A stretch of 64,000 nt of DNA from Myxococcales bacterium (GCA_016794345.1 JAEUKE010000299.1:1-64000); one strand, 5' to 3'; positions 1 through 10,744 are shown, counted from the stretch's first letter. The notes: a model not told the origin generated them from the letters alone. Program-made: numbers and translations.

Positions 1-721
1 CCATGGGCCACACTTCGGGCGCGACGCCCGAGCGTGACGCGCCGAGGGCGACGCCGGCCGCCGTTCCGCCCGAGCCGCAGGCGTGGACGATGACGTCGAA
101 CGGCTTGCTCCCGCCGAGGCCGGCGTCGAGCTGGGCGCGGATCTCCGCCATGGCCTCGACATAGCCGAGCGAGCCGAGCGCGTTCGAGCCGCCCTCGGGG
201 ATGACGTAAGGGCGCTCTCCCTTCTTCGCGAGCTCGGCCGCGACCTCGGCCATGAGCTCGCTGCGCGTCCGGTATTGCGCGGGGGTGATCAGGCGAATCT
301 CCGCGCCGACCAGGCGATCGAGGAGGACGTTGCCGGTGATGGGGAGCGGCGCGCCGATCTCGGTCGTGCGGAGGAGCAAAACCGAGCGGAGCCCGAGCTG
401 CGCGCCGACGATCGCGGTCGCGCGCGCGTGGTTCGACTGGATGCCGCCGCACGTGACGAGGACGGTCGCGCTCTCGCGGGTCGCGGCCGCGAGCAGGTAC
501 TCGAGCTTGCGGATCTTGTTGCCGGCCTCGGGGCCGCCGGTCACATCGTCGCGCTTGACCCACAGGTCGATCCCGCGATCGCCGAGGCCAAGCGCCTCGA
601 GCAGCGCGCGAGGCTTCACGAGAGGCGTGGGTAGGTGCGCAAGCCGGAGCCTCTCCGACTGGAGGGCAGGCGCTCCCCCCTCACCTCGTGAGGGGGGCTG
701 GGGGGGTGAATCAGCAGCCAT
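1..721 (-). CDS. PLP-dependent D-cysteine desulfhydrase / ACC deaminase family protein (3' end cut by window edge)
   Basis: This is a fold-type II pyridoxal-phosphate enzyme. 240 codons are visible and the C-terminus lies beyond base 1. After about 24 residues of proline/glycine-rich leader comes the family core: LAHLPTPLVKP, then VKRDDVTGG and GNKIRKLEYLLA, whose lysine is the expected PLP Schiff-base residue, then CGGIQSNHARA and a Gly-rich phosphate-binding segment (CGSGGTAAG). Known relatives degrade D-cysteine or 1-aminocyclopropane-1-carboxylate; which substrate is used cannot be told here. The ATG at 721 is the only plausible start seen, but the first 20 codons are read from a perfect GC hairpin (675-706), so the natural N-terminus is doubtful. 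It lies 40 bases downstream of the biotin-carrier gene on the same strand. Confidence 0.85.
   Translation of the reverse strand, partial: MAADSPPQPPSRGEGGAPALQSERLRLAHLPTPLVKPRALLEALGLGDRGIDLWVKRDDVTGGPEAGNKIRKLEYLLAAATRESATVLVTCGGIQSNHARATAIVGAQLGLRSVLLLRTTEIGAPLPITGNVLLDRLVGAEIRLITPAQYRTRSELMAEVAAELAKKGERPYVIPEGGSNALGSLGYVEAMAEIRAQLDAGLGGSKPFDVIVHACGSGGTAAGVALGASRSGVAPEVWPM
675..706. repeat. REP-like GC-rich palindrome inside the 5' end of a gene
   Basis: A perfect 10-bp stem, C6-TCAC / GTGA-G6, with a 3-base loop, followed by CT and a run of seven G. A second copy with the same plan (longer stem, same G7 tail) lies at 22900-22933, also at the start of a minus-strand gene. It is translated as Pro/Gly-rich residues of the PLP enzyme. 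Interpretation as a dispersed palindromic repeat is inference from two copies. Confidence 0.6.
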
Positions 722-761
722 GAATGTCCCCGACATCGACCACGCGTCCGACCAACGAGGC

Positions 762-1280
762 CTACGAGATCTCCACCAGCACGGCGCCGCCCTCGACCGT
801 GGCGCCGGCGGAGGTGACGACGCGCTTCACCGTCCCGGCGCGCTCGGCGACGAGCTCGTTCTCCATCTTCATGGCCTCGACGACGACGACCGGGGCGCCG
901 GCCTCCACCTCGTCGCCTTCTTTCACGAGCACGCGCACGACGCGCCCCGGCATCGGCGAGCGGACGGTCCCCTCGCCCCCAGCAGACGGCTTGGCCGCCG
1001 CCTGCACCCGCATGCGCTCGCTCTCCACCGTGGCGAAGAAGCGCTGGCCGTCGGCGATGACGCCGAGCGCAGGCGCGGTGCCCTCGAGCCAGAGCTCGAT
1101 GACGCGGGGGCCGATCTTGATGCTGGTCGCGCCGCGCCCCGATCGAGCGTTCCGCGGGAGGCCGACCGCGTCCGCCTCCACCGGCTGGCCGTCGACCGTG
1201 ACCGAGAGCACGCCCCCAGCCGCCTCGACGATCTCGACCACGTGCTCAGTACCTGACGGAAGTGTCACGAAGTATTTCAT
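762..1280 (-). CDS. Biotin carboxyl carrier protein (biotin/lipoyl attachment domain)
   Basis: A 172-residue stand-alone carrier subunit of an acyl-CoA carboxylase or related biotin enzyme. Residues about 1-90 form the beta-rich lead domain found before the carrier in acyl-CoA carboxylase alpha chains. An Ala/Gly linker follows, then a C-terminal biotinyl domain with the biotinylation motif EAMKMEN and the preceding SPMPGRVVRV turn. ATG at 1280 is preferred over an upstream TTG (1304) because AGGA sits five bases before it. No biotin carboxylase or carboxyltransferase gene is visible in the window, so the partner enzyme is unknown. It may be co-transcribed with the outer-membrane gene upstream (58 bases) and the PLP gene downstream. 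Confidence 0.9.
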   Translation of the reverse strand: MKYFVTLPSGTEHVVEIVEAAGGVLSVTVDGQPVEADAVGLPRNARSGRGATSIKIGPRVIELWLEGTAPALGVIADGQRFFATVESERMRVQAAAKPSAGGEGTVRSPMPGRVVRVLVKEGDEVEAGAPVVVVEAMKMENELVAERAGTVKRVVTSAGATVEGGAVLVEIS

Positions 1281-1337
1281 CGGGTCCTGTGAGGGCTTCG
1301 GCAAGCGCCAACGGGCATGCCGCTTCTCGAAGCCAAA

Positions 1338-3071
1338 TCAAAATTGCAGCCCGACCTTCGTATTCGCGAGGAGCTGCTCCGGCAAGGCATTGCCGTCCTC
1401 GTCGTCGAACGCGCCGCCCGGGAAGAGGACGCCGCCTTCGGCGCCGAGCTCGAGGGTGACGAAGCGCTCGAGCGGGATGCGCACGTCCACGCCGGCGTCG
1501 ATCTCGACCCCGAGGTCGCGGTTCTTGGGGTTGCCGCCGTCGTAGTTGGCGTACGTCCCGAGCGCGCCGGCGTGGTACGGGTCGACCACGTCGCTCGTGG
1601 CCTGCGCGAAGACGAAGCCGAGCTTCGCGTCGACCTGGCGGACGGGCCGGAAGAGAAAACGCGGGTTCAGGTAGGTCGCGCCGAACACGCCGCCGTTCGA
1701 CGGCAGGAGCTGCAAGCCGGGGTTCGGCCTGTTCACGATGCGCGCGTCCTGCGCGATGGTGGCCGCGCGTGCCGTCTTGTACTGGAGCACCTGATCGAAG
1801 AGCACGAGCCCCACGTTGTGGTTCGTGTCCATCGTGAAGCGGTGTGTCTCGCCGTCGAACGGATCCGCGTCGCCCGACGCGTAGCCGTACTCGAGCTCGT
1901 GCACGAAGTCGCCCCAGCGCTCCTTGTCGTCCGACCGCATGTGGACGAACCCGAGGATGGCCGCGGCGCCGAACGAGAGGACACCCTCGTCTTCGATCGG
2001 ATCGGTTGGGCTCAAACGATTGACGTACGACGAGCGCACGTAGCTGGTCCGGCCGAACACCGTGGCCGCCTCCGCCTGGATGTAGGCGTAAGCGTCCATC
2101 CCGGGGACCTCGCCGCGGACCTTGCCGGCGATGTCGACCACGCCGACGTCCAGCGTCTCGTCGTAGGGCTGGAGCACCGCAGTGAGCTGGCGCTCCTGGT
2201 GGCGGTAGACGTTGAAGAGCCCGATCTCCGCGAAGTCCGACCGGTAGCCGACCGCGAGCACACCTTGCGCGGCGATGTCCCCGACCGGCTGGTCGGGCGA
2301 GTTGCCGAGGAGGTCCGCGGTGTTGTCCTCGAAGACGAGATCGCCCGCGAGCGCGAGGAAAAGCGGCGTGTCCTTGCCGAGCGGGGTCGTGGCGAAGAGG
2401 AGGCGCTCGACGATCGACCCGCGCAAGGTGTCGCCGAACATCTGTTTGTGGTCGCCGTCGTTCGCGAGCAGGCCCAGCGCCCAGTGGTTCATCTGCTGGC
2501 CCAGCCGGAACATGCCGATGGGCGAGCGGTACTCGAGGTAGAGCTGGCGCGGGTGGACGTCGTACCAGTTGTAGTCGTCGAGCGGATCGCGCGACTGATT
2601 CACGAACTGGGTCGTGTCGCCGGCGACGAGCCCACGCGGGAGATCGATCTCGCCGACCAGCGCGAGATCGTCGCGAAACACGACGCGGCCGAAGAGGCGG
2701 AGCCAGTGGTAGAGGTACTTGTTCTGCCCGAGCAGGGCCGGATCACGTGGCTCCGACCCGTCAGCCGGGGCGACGGCGCCGCGCGCGGGAGGCTCGAGCG
2801 GCAGGTCGGTCATCGCGCGGAACCGGAGCTGGTAGTCGCCGTGGATGCTGAAGACGAGGAAGTCCGGATCGAAGGGGAGCGGGGTGACCCGGCCGCTCTC
2901 GAGGATGAACCGCTCCAGGAACCCGTCTCGCGCCGGCTTCTCGACCCGCTTCGGGATGTCCTCTTCCACGACCTTGGGCTGGGCCGATGCCTCCGCCTTC
3001 GGCTCGTCGGCCGAGGCCCGGAGGGGCAGCGCCAAGAAGCCGGCCAAAGCCAGCAAATAAGCCTTTCGCAT
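1338..3071 (-). CDS. Outer-membrane beta-barrel protein (myxobacterial TIGR04551-like)
   Basis: A 577-residue exported protein. ATG at 3071 gives an ideal signal peptide (MRKAYLLALAGFLALP, then ASA cleavage), whereas upstream in-frame starts add an unlikely leader. A short charged region precedes a long series of alternating polar/aromatic strands such as YQLRFRAM, ARGLVAGD-type turns and LRLFGRVVFRDDLALVGEID. The chain ends in TKVGLQF, with the terminal phenylalanine typical of BAM-inserted barrels. The pattern resembles an uncharacterised outer-membrane family known from myxobacteria (my recollection is TIGR04551) and alginate-export-like porins. Ligand unknown. Divergent from hutH, with 80 bases between. 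Confidence 0.75.
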   Translation of the reverse strand: MRKAYLLALAGFLALPLRASADEPKAEASAQPKVVEEDIPKRVEKPARDGFLERFILESGRVTPLPFDPDFLVFSIHGDYQLRFRAMTDLPLEPPARGAVAPADGSEPRDPALLGQNKYLYHWLRLFGRVVFRDDLALVGEIDLPRGLVAGDTTQFVNQSRDPLDDYNWYDVHPRQLYLEYRSPIGMFRLGQQMNHWALGLLANDGDHKQMFGDTLRGSIVERLLFATTPLGKDTPLFLALAGDLVFEDNTADLLGNSPDQPVGDIAAQGVLAVGYRSDFAEIGLFNVYRHQERQLTAVLQPYDETLDVGVVDIAGKVRGEVPGMDAYAYIQAEAATVFGRTSYVRSSYVNRLSPTDPIEDEGVLSFGAAAILGFVHMRSDDKERWGDFVHELEYGYASGDADPFDGETHRFTMDTNHNVGLVLFDQVLQYKTARAATIAQDARIVNRPNPGLQLLPSNGGVFGATYLNPRFLFRPVRQVDAKLGFVFAQATSDVVDPYHAGALGTYANYDGGNPKNRDLGVEIDAGVDVRIPLERFVTLELGAEGGVLFPGGAFDDEDGNALPEQLLANTKVGLQF

Positions 3072-3081
3072 GCGTCGGCGC

Positions 3082-3120
3082 GGGAGCATACACCAAGGTC
3101 CGAGCATCGACATTGCTCCC
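3082..3120. promoter_or_regulatory. Inverted repeat between divergent OMP and hutH genes
   Basis: GGGAGCA (3082-3088) and its complement TGCTCCC (3114-3120) flank a 25-base spacer in the 80-base divergent promoter region. Seven matched pairs with a wide spacing could be a regulator site, but in GC-rich DNA this may be chance. No clear -35/-10 pair was identified. Confidence 0.25.
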
Positions 3121-3151
3121 CACCGCAACCTGTTGTCTGGTCCCCGGCAAG

Positions 3152-4711
<1,560 letters not shown>

Positions 4712-4725
4712 CATTCGAAGCGCGC

Positions 4726-5070
4726 ATGCCCCTCTCACACGACGAGCCGTTCCCGCTCGAGGCGGTACGCGATCTGTTGGGGGTCGTGCGCGCCATCTAC
4801 GCGGCCGCCAAGCAGTCGGGCGCGAGCCGCGCGGAGCTCGTGAAGATCGCCAAGGTCGGCAAGGACCTATCGGACGCGCTCGACCTCGCCGTCTCCACGC
4901 GCGACGGGACAATGGGCCGGCGCGCCGCATGGGAGCGAGCCGAGCTCGCGACGAGGCGCGTCGGCGATCTGGTCGACGCGCTAACGCCGGCCGAGCCGCT
5001 CGTCCTCGCCGCGCGCGGCCGCGTGACCGGCGTGCGCGCCGTCGGGCGAAAGCGGCGCGACGAGCGCTGA
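4726..5070 (+). CDS. Small hypothetical protein (114 aa)
   Basis: I do not recognise it. It starts 14 bases after hutH stops and ends just before the histidine kinase, so all three may be co-transcribed. It is predicted to be a mostly helical soluble protein: an N-terminal amphipathic stretch (LEAVRDLLGVVRAIYAAAK), a central KIAKVGKDLSDALDLA helix and a basic Arg/Gly tail (GRKRRDER). Codon usage is as GC-rich as the neighbours. It contains no Cys pair, membrane segment or signal peptide. Confidence 0.6.
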   Translation: MPLSHDEPFPLEAVRDLLGVVRAIYAAAKQSGASRAELVKIAKVGKDLSDALDLAVSTRDGTMGRRAAWERAELATRRVGDLVDALTPAEPLVLAARGRVTGVRAVGRKRRDER

Positions 5071-5104
5071 GAGGCGCGACTGGGCTATCCTCTCTCGTTC
5101 CGGC

Positions 5105-6550
5105 TTGAACCTGGTCTTCTCACTCTCCGTCGTCGCCTGCGTGATCGGCCTGTTCTTCGCGGCCTTCACGTGGTTCATGGCGCGCGCGCCGGAGCTTTCG
5201 CAGCTGCGGATGTTCGCCTATTCGTGCCTGTGTGGCTCTGCGTACGCGGCGTGCAACGCGACGATGCTCTCGCCGGTGTCGGCGGAGACGGGCCTGTGGA
5301 TGGACCGCCTCAGCCTGCTGTTCGCCGGGCTGCACGGCGCGTCCTGGTATTTTTACCGCGCGGCGCGCGAGCGGCGATCGCTGAGCCGGACCGAGAAGAC
5401 GATCGTCGCCGGCGGGCTCTTCTTCTCGGCCGTCGCGCCGATCCCGGGCATGCTCTACAGCGTTCCCTGGGAGCACCACATCGAGTGGCTGGGGATCACC
5501 TACCAGGACGCGCGCTCGACGACGCTCGGCGATCTCTGCTTCGTCTACTACGCCGTTGCAATGACGCTTCCGTTATTTCGGAGCATCCGCGGGCTGCTCC
5601 GCGGCGACCGCACCGAGATCGCGGACGCGATCGGCCTGGGGCTCCTGCTCCTGAGCGGCTTTCACGACGTCGGCGTGGCGGCGGGGCTCCTGCCGACGCC
5701 GTATCTCCTGGATCTCGGCTACCTCGCCCTGATGCTCAGCGTGGCGACGTCGCTCTCGATCCGCTTCAAGGCCACGACCATCCGCCTCGCCGAGACCCAG
5801 AAGGAGCTCTTGCGGCACGAGCGCCTTGCCGCGCTCGGGGAGCTCTCGGCCGTCGTCGCACACGAAGTGCGCAACCCCGTCGCGGTCATCTTCAACGCGC
5901 TCGCTTCGCTGAAGAAGCTGCCGGAAGGGGATCCGCGCCGGAACGACCTGTTCGATATCCTCGAGGAGGAAGCGGATCGTTTGAGGCGCATGGTCGCCGA
6001 CCTGCTCGATTTCGCGAAGCCACAGCACGTCGCGCTCACGGCTGCGCATCTGCCCAACATCGTCGCCGGCGCGGTCGCCTCGGCGCGCGCTGCCCTAACG
6101 AACAGCGGGGCCACCCCGAGCGCCGGGACCCAGGTCGCGACCGAGCTCGCCCGCGACCTTCCGGAGCTCTCCTGCGATCCGGAGCTCGTGCGCCGCGCCC
6201 TGGTGAACTTGCTCTCCAACGCATTTTTGGCCGACGGGCGGAAGGGCCCCGTCGTCGTGCGCGGCGAACGTCACCTGGACCGAGTCGTCGTCTCGGTGAT
6301 CGACGACGGCGAGGGCGTGCCCGAATCGAACCGCGTTCGCATCTTCCAGCCGTTCTTCACGACACGCGCGACGGGCATCGGGCTCGGCCTACCCGTCGTC
6401 GCACGCGTCGCCGAGGCCCACGGGAGCGAGCTCTCGTTTCACCCCACGCCCGGCGGCGGCGCGACCTTCCGCTTCAGCTTGGCCACGATCGATGCGGCCG
6501 AGCGCTCGCCGGTGCAGGAGCAACTGGAGCGCGACGAGGCGGCGGCGTGA
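5105..6550 (+). CDS. Membrane sensor histidine kinase
   Basis: 481 residues. The N-terminal half (about 1-225) has roughly seven hydrophobic segments, resembling a 7-TM sensor module. A dimerisation/phosphoacceptor domain follows with the phospho-histidine H253 in VVAHEVRNPV, then an HATPase domain with LVNLLSNA (N box), DDGEGVP (G1), FFTTRATGIGLGL (F/G2) and a C-terminal GGGATFRFSL. It is predicted to autophosphorylate and pass phosphate to a response regulator, none of which is encoded nearby. The start is a TTG at 5105; no strong ribosome site is visible, so the first residues are uncertain. Convergent with the next gene (9 bases apart). Confidence 0.88.
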   Translation: MNLVFSLSVVACVIGLFFAAFTWFMARAPELSQLRMFAYSCLCGSAYAACNATMLSPVSAETGLWMDRLSLLFAGLHGASWYFYRAARERRSLSRTEKTIVAGGLFFSAVAPIPGMLYSVPWEHHIEWLGITYQDARSTTLGDLCFVYYAVAMTLPLFRSIRGLLRGDRTEIADAIGLGLLLLSGFHDVGVAAGLLPTPYLLDLGYLALMLSVATSLSIRFKATTIRLAETQKELLRHERLAALGELSAVVAHEVRNPVAVIFNALASLKKLPEGDPRRNDLFDILEEEADRLRRMVADLLDFAKPQHVALTAAHLPNIVAGAVASARAALTNSGATPSAGTQVATELARDLPELSCDPELVRRALVNLLSNAFLADGRKGPVVVRGERHLDRVVVSVIDDGEGVPESNRVRIFQPFFTTRATGIGLGLPVVARVAEAHGSELSFHPTPGGGATFRFSLATIDAAERSPVQEQLERDEAAA

Positions 6551-6559
6551 GCGCCGCGC

Positions 6560-7207
6560 CTACTCGCAGCCCAGGTACGCGATGTCGTAGCCGTCGTCGC
6601 TGAAGACGATCTGGCATGTCCCCGCCCCGCCGCAGTCGGTCGTGGTCTCGCAGAGGACGATGTTGGGCGCGACGCAGCCCTGCGCACACGTCGTCGCGAC
6701 GACCGAGGAGCCCGAGACGTTGGCGCAGCAGTCGAGCCCCGGCTCGCAGTCTTGTGGGCCGTCGCAGGCAAACGCGTAGTGCGTCGCGGTCGGGCACGCG
6801 GGGTCGTTGTTCATCGGCGGCGTCGTGCAGTAGTCCCCGAGCGGCGTGCTCTTGTCGAAGCAACAGACGTCGCCCGGAGAGCACGGGTCGAGCTCCCAGC
6901 CGTTGATCGTCAGCTCGGGCGGGCCGCAGCTGACCTGCGGCACGACGGGCATCCCCGTGCTGCTGCTCGACGAGGTCGGCCCCGTGGTGGTCGCCGTGGT
7001 CATGTGCCCGGTGACGGTGGTGCTCGTCTCGGTGGTCGACGGCTCGGCGCCGCCGGCGCCGACGGAGACGCGCGCGGTCGTCGACCCGTTGCCCGTGCCC
7101 CCGCTGCCGCCGCTGCCGGAGTCGAGGAACGAGAACTCCGGGTAACAGGCCGCAGCGGTGAGCCCGAGGGCCAACGCGCCGAGCCGAGCTTTGCTCAAGG
7201 CGGACAC
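6560..7207 (-). CDS. Cys-rich hypothetical lipoprotein
   Basis: A secreted lipoprotein: a basic n-region (SKAR), hydrophobic LGALALGLTAAAC lipobox, then a Gly/Ser/Thr/Val linker of about 80 residues (GSGGSGGTGNGSTT and similar). The C-terminal half has about 14 cysteines in short spacings (DVCCFD, LDCCAN, TTCAQGC, TDCGGAGTC). These probably form a disulfide-stabilised extracellular domain. No enzyme motif is seen. The start is uncertain: no ATG fits. GTG at 7207 is chosen, with a TTG at 7198 or GTG at 7213 also possible. Its linker-plus-cysteine plan recurs in several other genes in this window. Confidence 0.65.
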   Translation of the reverse strand: MSALSKARLGALALGLTAAACYPEFSFLDSGSGGSGGTGNGSTTARVSVGAGGAEPSTTETSTTVTGHMTTATTTGPTSSSSSTGMPVVPQVSCGPPELTINGWELDPCSPGDVCCFDKSTPLGDYCTTPPMNNDPACPTATHYAFACDGPQDCEPGLDCCANVSGSSVVATTCAQGCVAPNIVLCETTTDCGGAGTCQIVFSDDGYDIAYLGCE

Positions 7208-7289
7208 CAACACGCATGGTACCGGGCACCACGCGCGAGCGAAAGGGCCGCGTGCAGGTGTGCCCACGTCACGTAAGCGACCGCCGAGA

Positions 7290-9155
7290 TCAACCTGCGA
7301 TGCCGCGCGTCGCGAGCACCTCGCGCACCGCCGCTTGCCCCGGCCCGGTCAGGCGCGGCAGCTGCGAGCGCGCGAGGTCGACGAACTTGGTGCCTCGCGA
7401 GCGCTTGAGCGCCTCGACCGCGGCCGTGCGCTCGTCGCGCCCATCGTGCTCGATCACGCCGAGGAGCATCTCCGCGGCCTCCACGGTGTCGACCTTGGAG
7501 AGCGCGCGCAGCGCGCTGATGCGCGCGCGCGGCGAGCTCGACTCGCGGTAGATGCGCGCCAGAGGATCGAACGCGTGCGGGAACCGCAGCTCCTCCACGG
7601 CCTTGGCCGCCTCCTCCGCGACGTTTTTGTCCTTGTCGGCGAGGCCATCGCGCAACGTGATGAAGGTGCGCTTGTACATGAAGCGCGCGAGCGCCCGCAT
7701 GACGGCGGCACGGATCTGCGGCTCCGGCCGGTGATAGAGCCGCTCGAGCGGCGAGAGGATCGTGTAGAGCTCGACCTGCGAGAGCTGATCGCACAGGTGC
7801 CCGGCGAGGTTCGCGGTGACGCCGGCGTCCGCGATGGGCCCTTGGCCCAGGTGAGCTTCGAGCGCGAGAGCCGTGAGGCGCGCGACGAGCGACCGACGAC
7901 GGGTGACCTCGGTCCACGACGAGTCGAGGATGATGTCGGCGCAGGCCTCGCTCGCGCTCCCCTGCTGCTCCCATTCCACGAGATCGACGTGCCACACGTC
8001 CGGGTAGCCGGTGTCGTGGCGCAGGTGGGCCGGCAGGGCGGCGGCGTCGATCTTGAGGTCGGTCGCGCCCTGGTATCGCGAGACGGCCCGCTCGTAGTGT
8101 TTCCTGCGCGACTCCTGGAGCGGGAGCTGCGCGAGATCCCGGTAGACCTCCGCCACGCGCTGGAACTGCCCCGACTCGCCGAAGGCGATCACGGCCGCGA
8201 GCAGGGCGTTCTCCGCGATCTCCGGCGGCGCGCCGCGGCTGGCGCTGAGGCCGGCGAGATCGCGCCACAGCTTCGCCTGCGTGAGCATCCCGAAGTTCGC
8301 GATCGACGGCAGCCCCTCCTTGCGCGCGTAAGAGGCCATCTCGCGCGCGAGCGTCGCGGCGGCCGCGGTCTCGCCCTGCTTCTCGGCCGCCTGCACCGCC
8401 TCCTCGTAGGACTGCAGGGCGTAATAGCGGAGGTGATCTTCGCGGAGGATGCGGATGACGTTCACGTACCCCTCGAGCACGTGCTCGAACTCGCCGCTCT
8501 CGCGGCCGATCGCGATGAGCACCTGGAAGCAGTCGAACGCGCGCTCGCGCTGGCCGATCGTCTCGTAGCGGTCGGCCGCCTCTTCGAGGAGGTGCACGGC
8601 GCCGACCGTCGCCTCCCGTGCGGCGCTCGCTTCACCCGTCTTGCCGGACGTTCGCGCGAGGTTGAAGCGAGCGAGGCCGGCGGCGTAGAGATCCTCGCCC
8701 GAGCCGGAGAGCACCTGCGAGAGCCGGGACCAGAGCGCCCGCGCCCGCGTGAAGTCCTCCGCCTTCTCGCGCGCGATGGCCGCGCGCGCGACGAGCCCGG
8801 CGGCCTCGTACTCGTCCGCGGCCTTGGCGTAGAGCGGCCGCGCGCGCTCCCCTCCCCCCGAGCGATCGGCCCACGCGAGCATGGTGCGCGCGCGATCGAC
8901 GGGCGGCACACGCTCGAGGAGCGGGCGCTGCGACCGGTCGCTGCCGGCGTACCAGTCGACTGTGAGGGCGCCGCGCGTGTCCCCCATCCGCGCGAGGAGG
9001 TTGCGGAGGTCCACCGTGGTCGCGGCGTATTCGTCCTCGCGGGCGATCGTGTGGCCGAGCGCGGCGTAGAGCACGCCGCGCGCGTGGGCCATGTCGCCGC
9101 GAGACGCCGCGGCGTGGGCCTCGCTCCGGAGCTCGTGGATCGGCCGGGTGCTCAT
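7290..9155 (-). CDS. TPR/HEAT-repeat protein, last gene of the RiPP-kinase operon
   Basis: A 621-residue soluble all-helical repeat protein. The first two thirds read as tetratricopeptide-like helix pairs with Ala-rich repeats (RAAIAREKAEDFTRARALW, RAFDCFQVLIAIG, YYALQSYEEAVQAAEK). From about 470 the pattern changes to HEAT-like repeats (AVMRALARFMY, VAEEAAKAVEEL, RISALRALSKVD, RTAAVEALKRSRG). No catalytic motif. Such proteins usually scaffold partner proteins. Its ATG overlaps the stop of the VWA gene by four bases (9152-9155), so the two are translationally coupled and their products probably act together. Confidence 0.75.
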   Translation of the reverse strand: MSTRPIHELRSEAHAAASRGDMAHARGVLYAALGHTIAREDEYAATTVDLRNLLARMGDTRGALTVDWYAGSDRSQRPLLERVPPVDRARTMLAWADRSGGGERARPLYAKAADEYEAAGLVARAAIAREKAEDFTRARALWSRLSQVLSGSGEDLYAAGLARFNLARTSGKTGEASAAREATVGAVHLLEEAADRYETIGQRERAFDCFQVLIAIGRESGEFEHVLEGYVNVIRILREDHLRYYALQSYEEAVQAAEKQGETAAAATLAREMASYARKEGLPSIANFGMLTQAKLWRDLAGLSASRGAPPEIAENALLAAVIAFGESGQFQRVAEVYRDLAQLPLQESRRKHYERAVSRYQGATDLKIDAAALPAHLRHDTGYPDVWHVDLVEWEQQGSASEACADIILDSSWTEVTRRRSLVARLTALALEAHLGQGPIADAGVTANLAGHLCDQLSQVELYTILSPLERLYHRPEPQIRAAVMRALARFMYKRTFITLRDGLADKDKNVAEEAAKAVEELRFPHAFDPLARIYRESSSPRARISALRALSKVDTVEAAEMLLGVIEHDGRDERTAAVEALKRSRGTKFVDLARSQLPRLTGPGQAAVREVLATRGIAG

Positions 9156-10732
9156 GACCTCACCGAAGGCGGCGGCCGCACGCTCAGCGGCGCGCCGTCG
9201 GCGAGCGCTTGCGGCTGGGCTCTTCGGCTCGCCGGGCCGCGACCGCTCGCGGGCCCGCCCTCGTCGCCCGTCGCCGCCATGCCCTTCCGGACGTCCTCGC
9301 TCTCGCCGAGGATGCTCTTCGCCGCGTCCGACCGCGCGTCGCGCTTCGTGAGCGTCGCGTGGTCGACCACCCAGTGTGCGTCGAGCACGTCGAGGTACTC
9401 GAGATCGAGCTTGCCGCCCGACGGCAAGATGAAGACCGCCGCGATGTGGGCGAGCTGCCGGACGTTCTGCACGAGATCGCGCGGGATGTAGAGCGCGGCG
9501 TGTGTGAAGAGGTGGACGACCGGGCTGCGCGCGTCCCGTTGCCGCAGGAGGTCGAGCTCGGTCGCGAGCTCCGCGAAGACACGCGCCGGGTTGCGCCCGC
9601 GCTCACCCTTGAAGCTCAAGAGGTACGCCGTGGGGAGCTGGCCGTTCTTCACCCGCGCAGGCTCGTAGATGCGCGAGTCGAAGAAGCGGAAGATCACGTC
9701 CTCCCCCTCGATCACGAGCTTCTTGCCCGTGGCGAGCGCCATACCGCGCGCGAACGTCTGCCTGTCTCCGCGCATGGAAGCGGACGCGTCGACCAGGAGG
9801 ATGTGGACGCGCCGCTGCTCTTCGCGGCTCTGCTCGCGCGCGTAATAGAGCAGCTCGTTCTCGACGAGCCTGCGGGCCAGCTCCGCGTCGTCCCACGCGA
9901 GCTCCGAGAGGACCATGCTGTCGATCGATCCGCGCGTGCCGATCCCGCTGTAGCCATGCGCCGAGGTCATGCCGGCGGCCGGGCGCGCCTTCGCCTCGAG
10001 CACGCTGGGCAGGATCTCGAGCGAGAAGTTCACGATGTCGTTCGCCTCGGGAGACTGGAAGGCCGAGAGCACGTCCACCTGCGAGACGGCCCCCGCCGAG
10101 CCGTCCGTCCCCAGCAGACCGAACAGCCGCAGCGTGTCGGTGTCGAGCGCGTCCGCCAGGGTGAGCACGAAGAGCCGCGCCAACTCGAGCGACTCGAGGC
10201 AAGCGAGCTCGAAGCCACGCGCGACGGAGACGAAGAGCGTCGCGAGCTGGGGCTCGATGCGCTCGAGGAGCGCCGGATCGACCGGGACGCGCGCGCGGTA
10301 AGCGGGCCGCTCGTTGACCCGCGCGGCGACCACGCCGAGGAGGCGCGCGAGCACGGCGATGACGAGGTCGTCCGAGAGACGGAGCTGGCCGGCGCGCCGC
10401 GCGGCCTCGCAGTCACCGAGCTCGGTCAGCGTGCGCTTGTAGCTCGACGCGATGCGCTCGCCCGCCTGCGGCCCGAGCGGATGTTGGCGGAACAACGTGG
10501 CGAGGTCCGCGCGCGCGAGGATCTCGAACTGCTCCGCCGGCGCCGCGAACAACATGCCCGCGTCGTGCACGAGGAAAAACGGCAACACGATCCCGAGGCG
10601 CTCCAGCCCCTCGTGCCACCGGAGCGCGCGCAGCGCGAGCGCCGGCGCGGCCGGCCTCACGCACGAGAGCGCGAGAGAGCCGAGCGGCCCAGTGACGCCG
10701 GTGTCTCGCAGGAGTTGGTCGGGGACGGGCAC
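9152..10732 (-). CDS. von Willebrand factor type A domain protein
   Basis: A 526-residue cytoplasmic protein. Residues 1-290 are a helical region of unknown role. The C-terminal half is a VWA domain with an intact MIDAS start, LLVDASASMRGD (DxSxS), and a downstream conserved threonine/aspartate region. The domain binds a divalent ion and usually mediates protein complexes, often with a MoxR-type ATPase, which is absent here. It starts with GTG 12 bases after the kinase-FGE gene ends and overlaps the TPR/HEAT gene, placing it in the middle of the six-gene operon. No signal peptide. Confidence 0.8.
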   Translation of the reverse strand: MPVPDQLLRDTGVTGPLGSLALSCVRPAAPALALRALRWHEGLERLGIVLPFFLVHDAGMLFAAPAEQFEILARADLATLFRQHPLGPQAGERIASSYKRTLTELGDCEAARRAGQLRLSDDLVIAVLARLLGVVAARVNERPAYRARVPVDPALLERIEPQLATLFVSVARGFELACLESLELARLFVLTLADALDTDTLRLFGLLGTDGSAGAVSQVDVLSAFQSPEANDIVNFSLEILPSVLEAKARPAAGMTSAHGYSGIGTRGSIDSMVLSELAWDDAELARRLVENELLYYAREQSREEQRRVHILLVDASASMRGDRQTFARGMALATGKKLVIEGEDVIFRFFDSRIYEPARVKNGQLPTAYLLSFKGERGRNPARVFAELATELDLLRQRDARSPVVHLFTHAALYIPRDLVQNVRQLAHIAAVFILPSGGKLDLEYLDVLDAHWVVDHATLTKRDARSDAAKSILGESEDVRKGMAATGDEGGPASGRGPASRRAQPQALADGAPLSVRPPPSVRS

Positions 10733-10744
10733 GTCTGCCCGACT

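Noticed and set aside
2987..3151. Upstream in-frame start of hutH
   Set aside because: The added 55 residues are Pro/Arg-rich and cover the divergent gene's start; the family begins near 3152.
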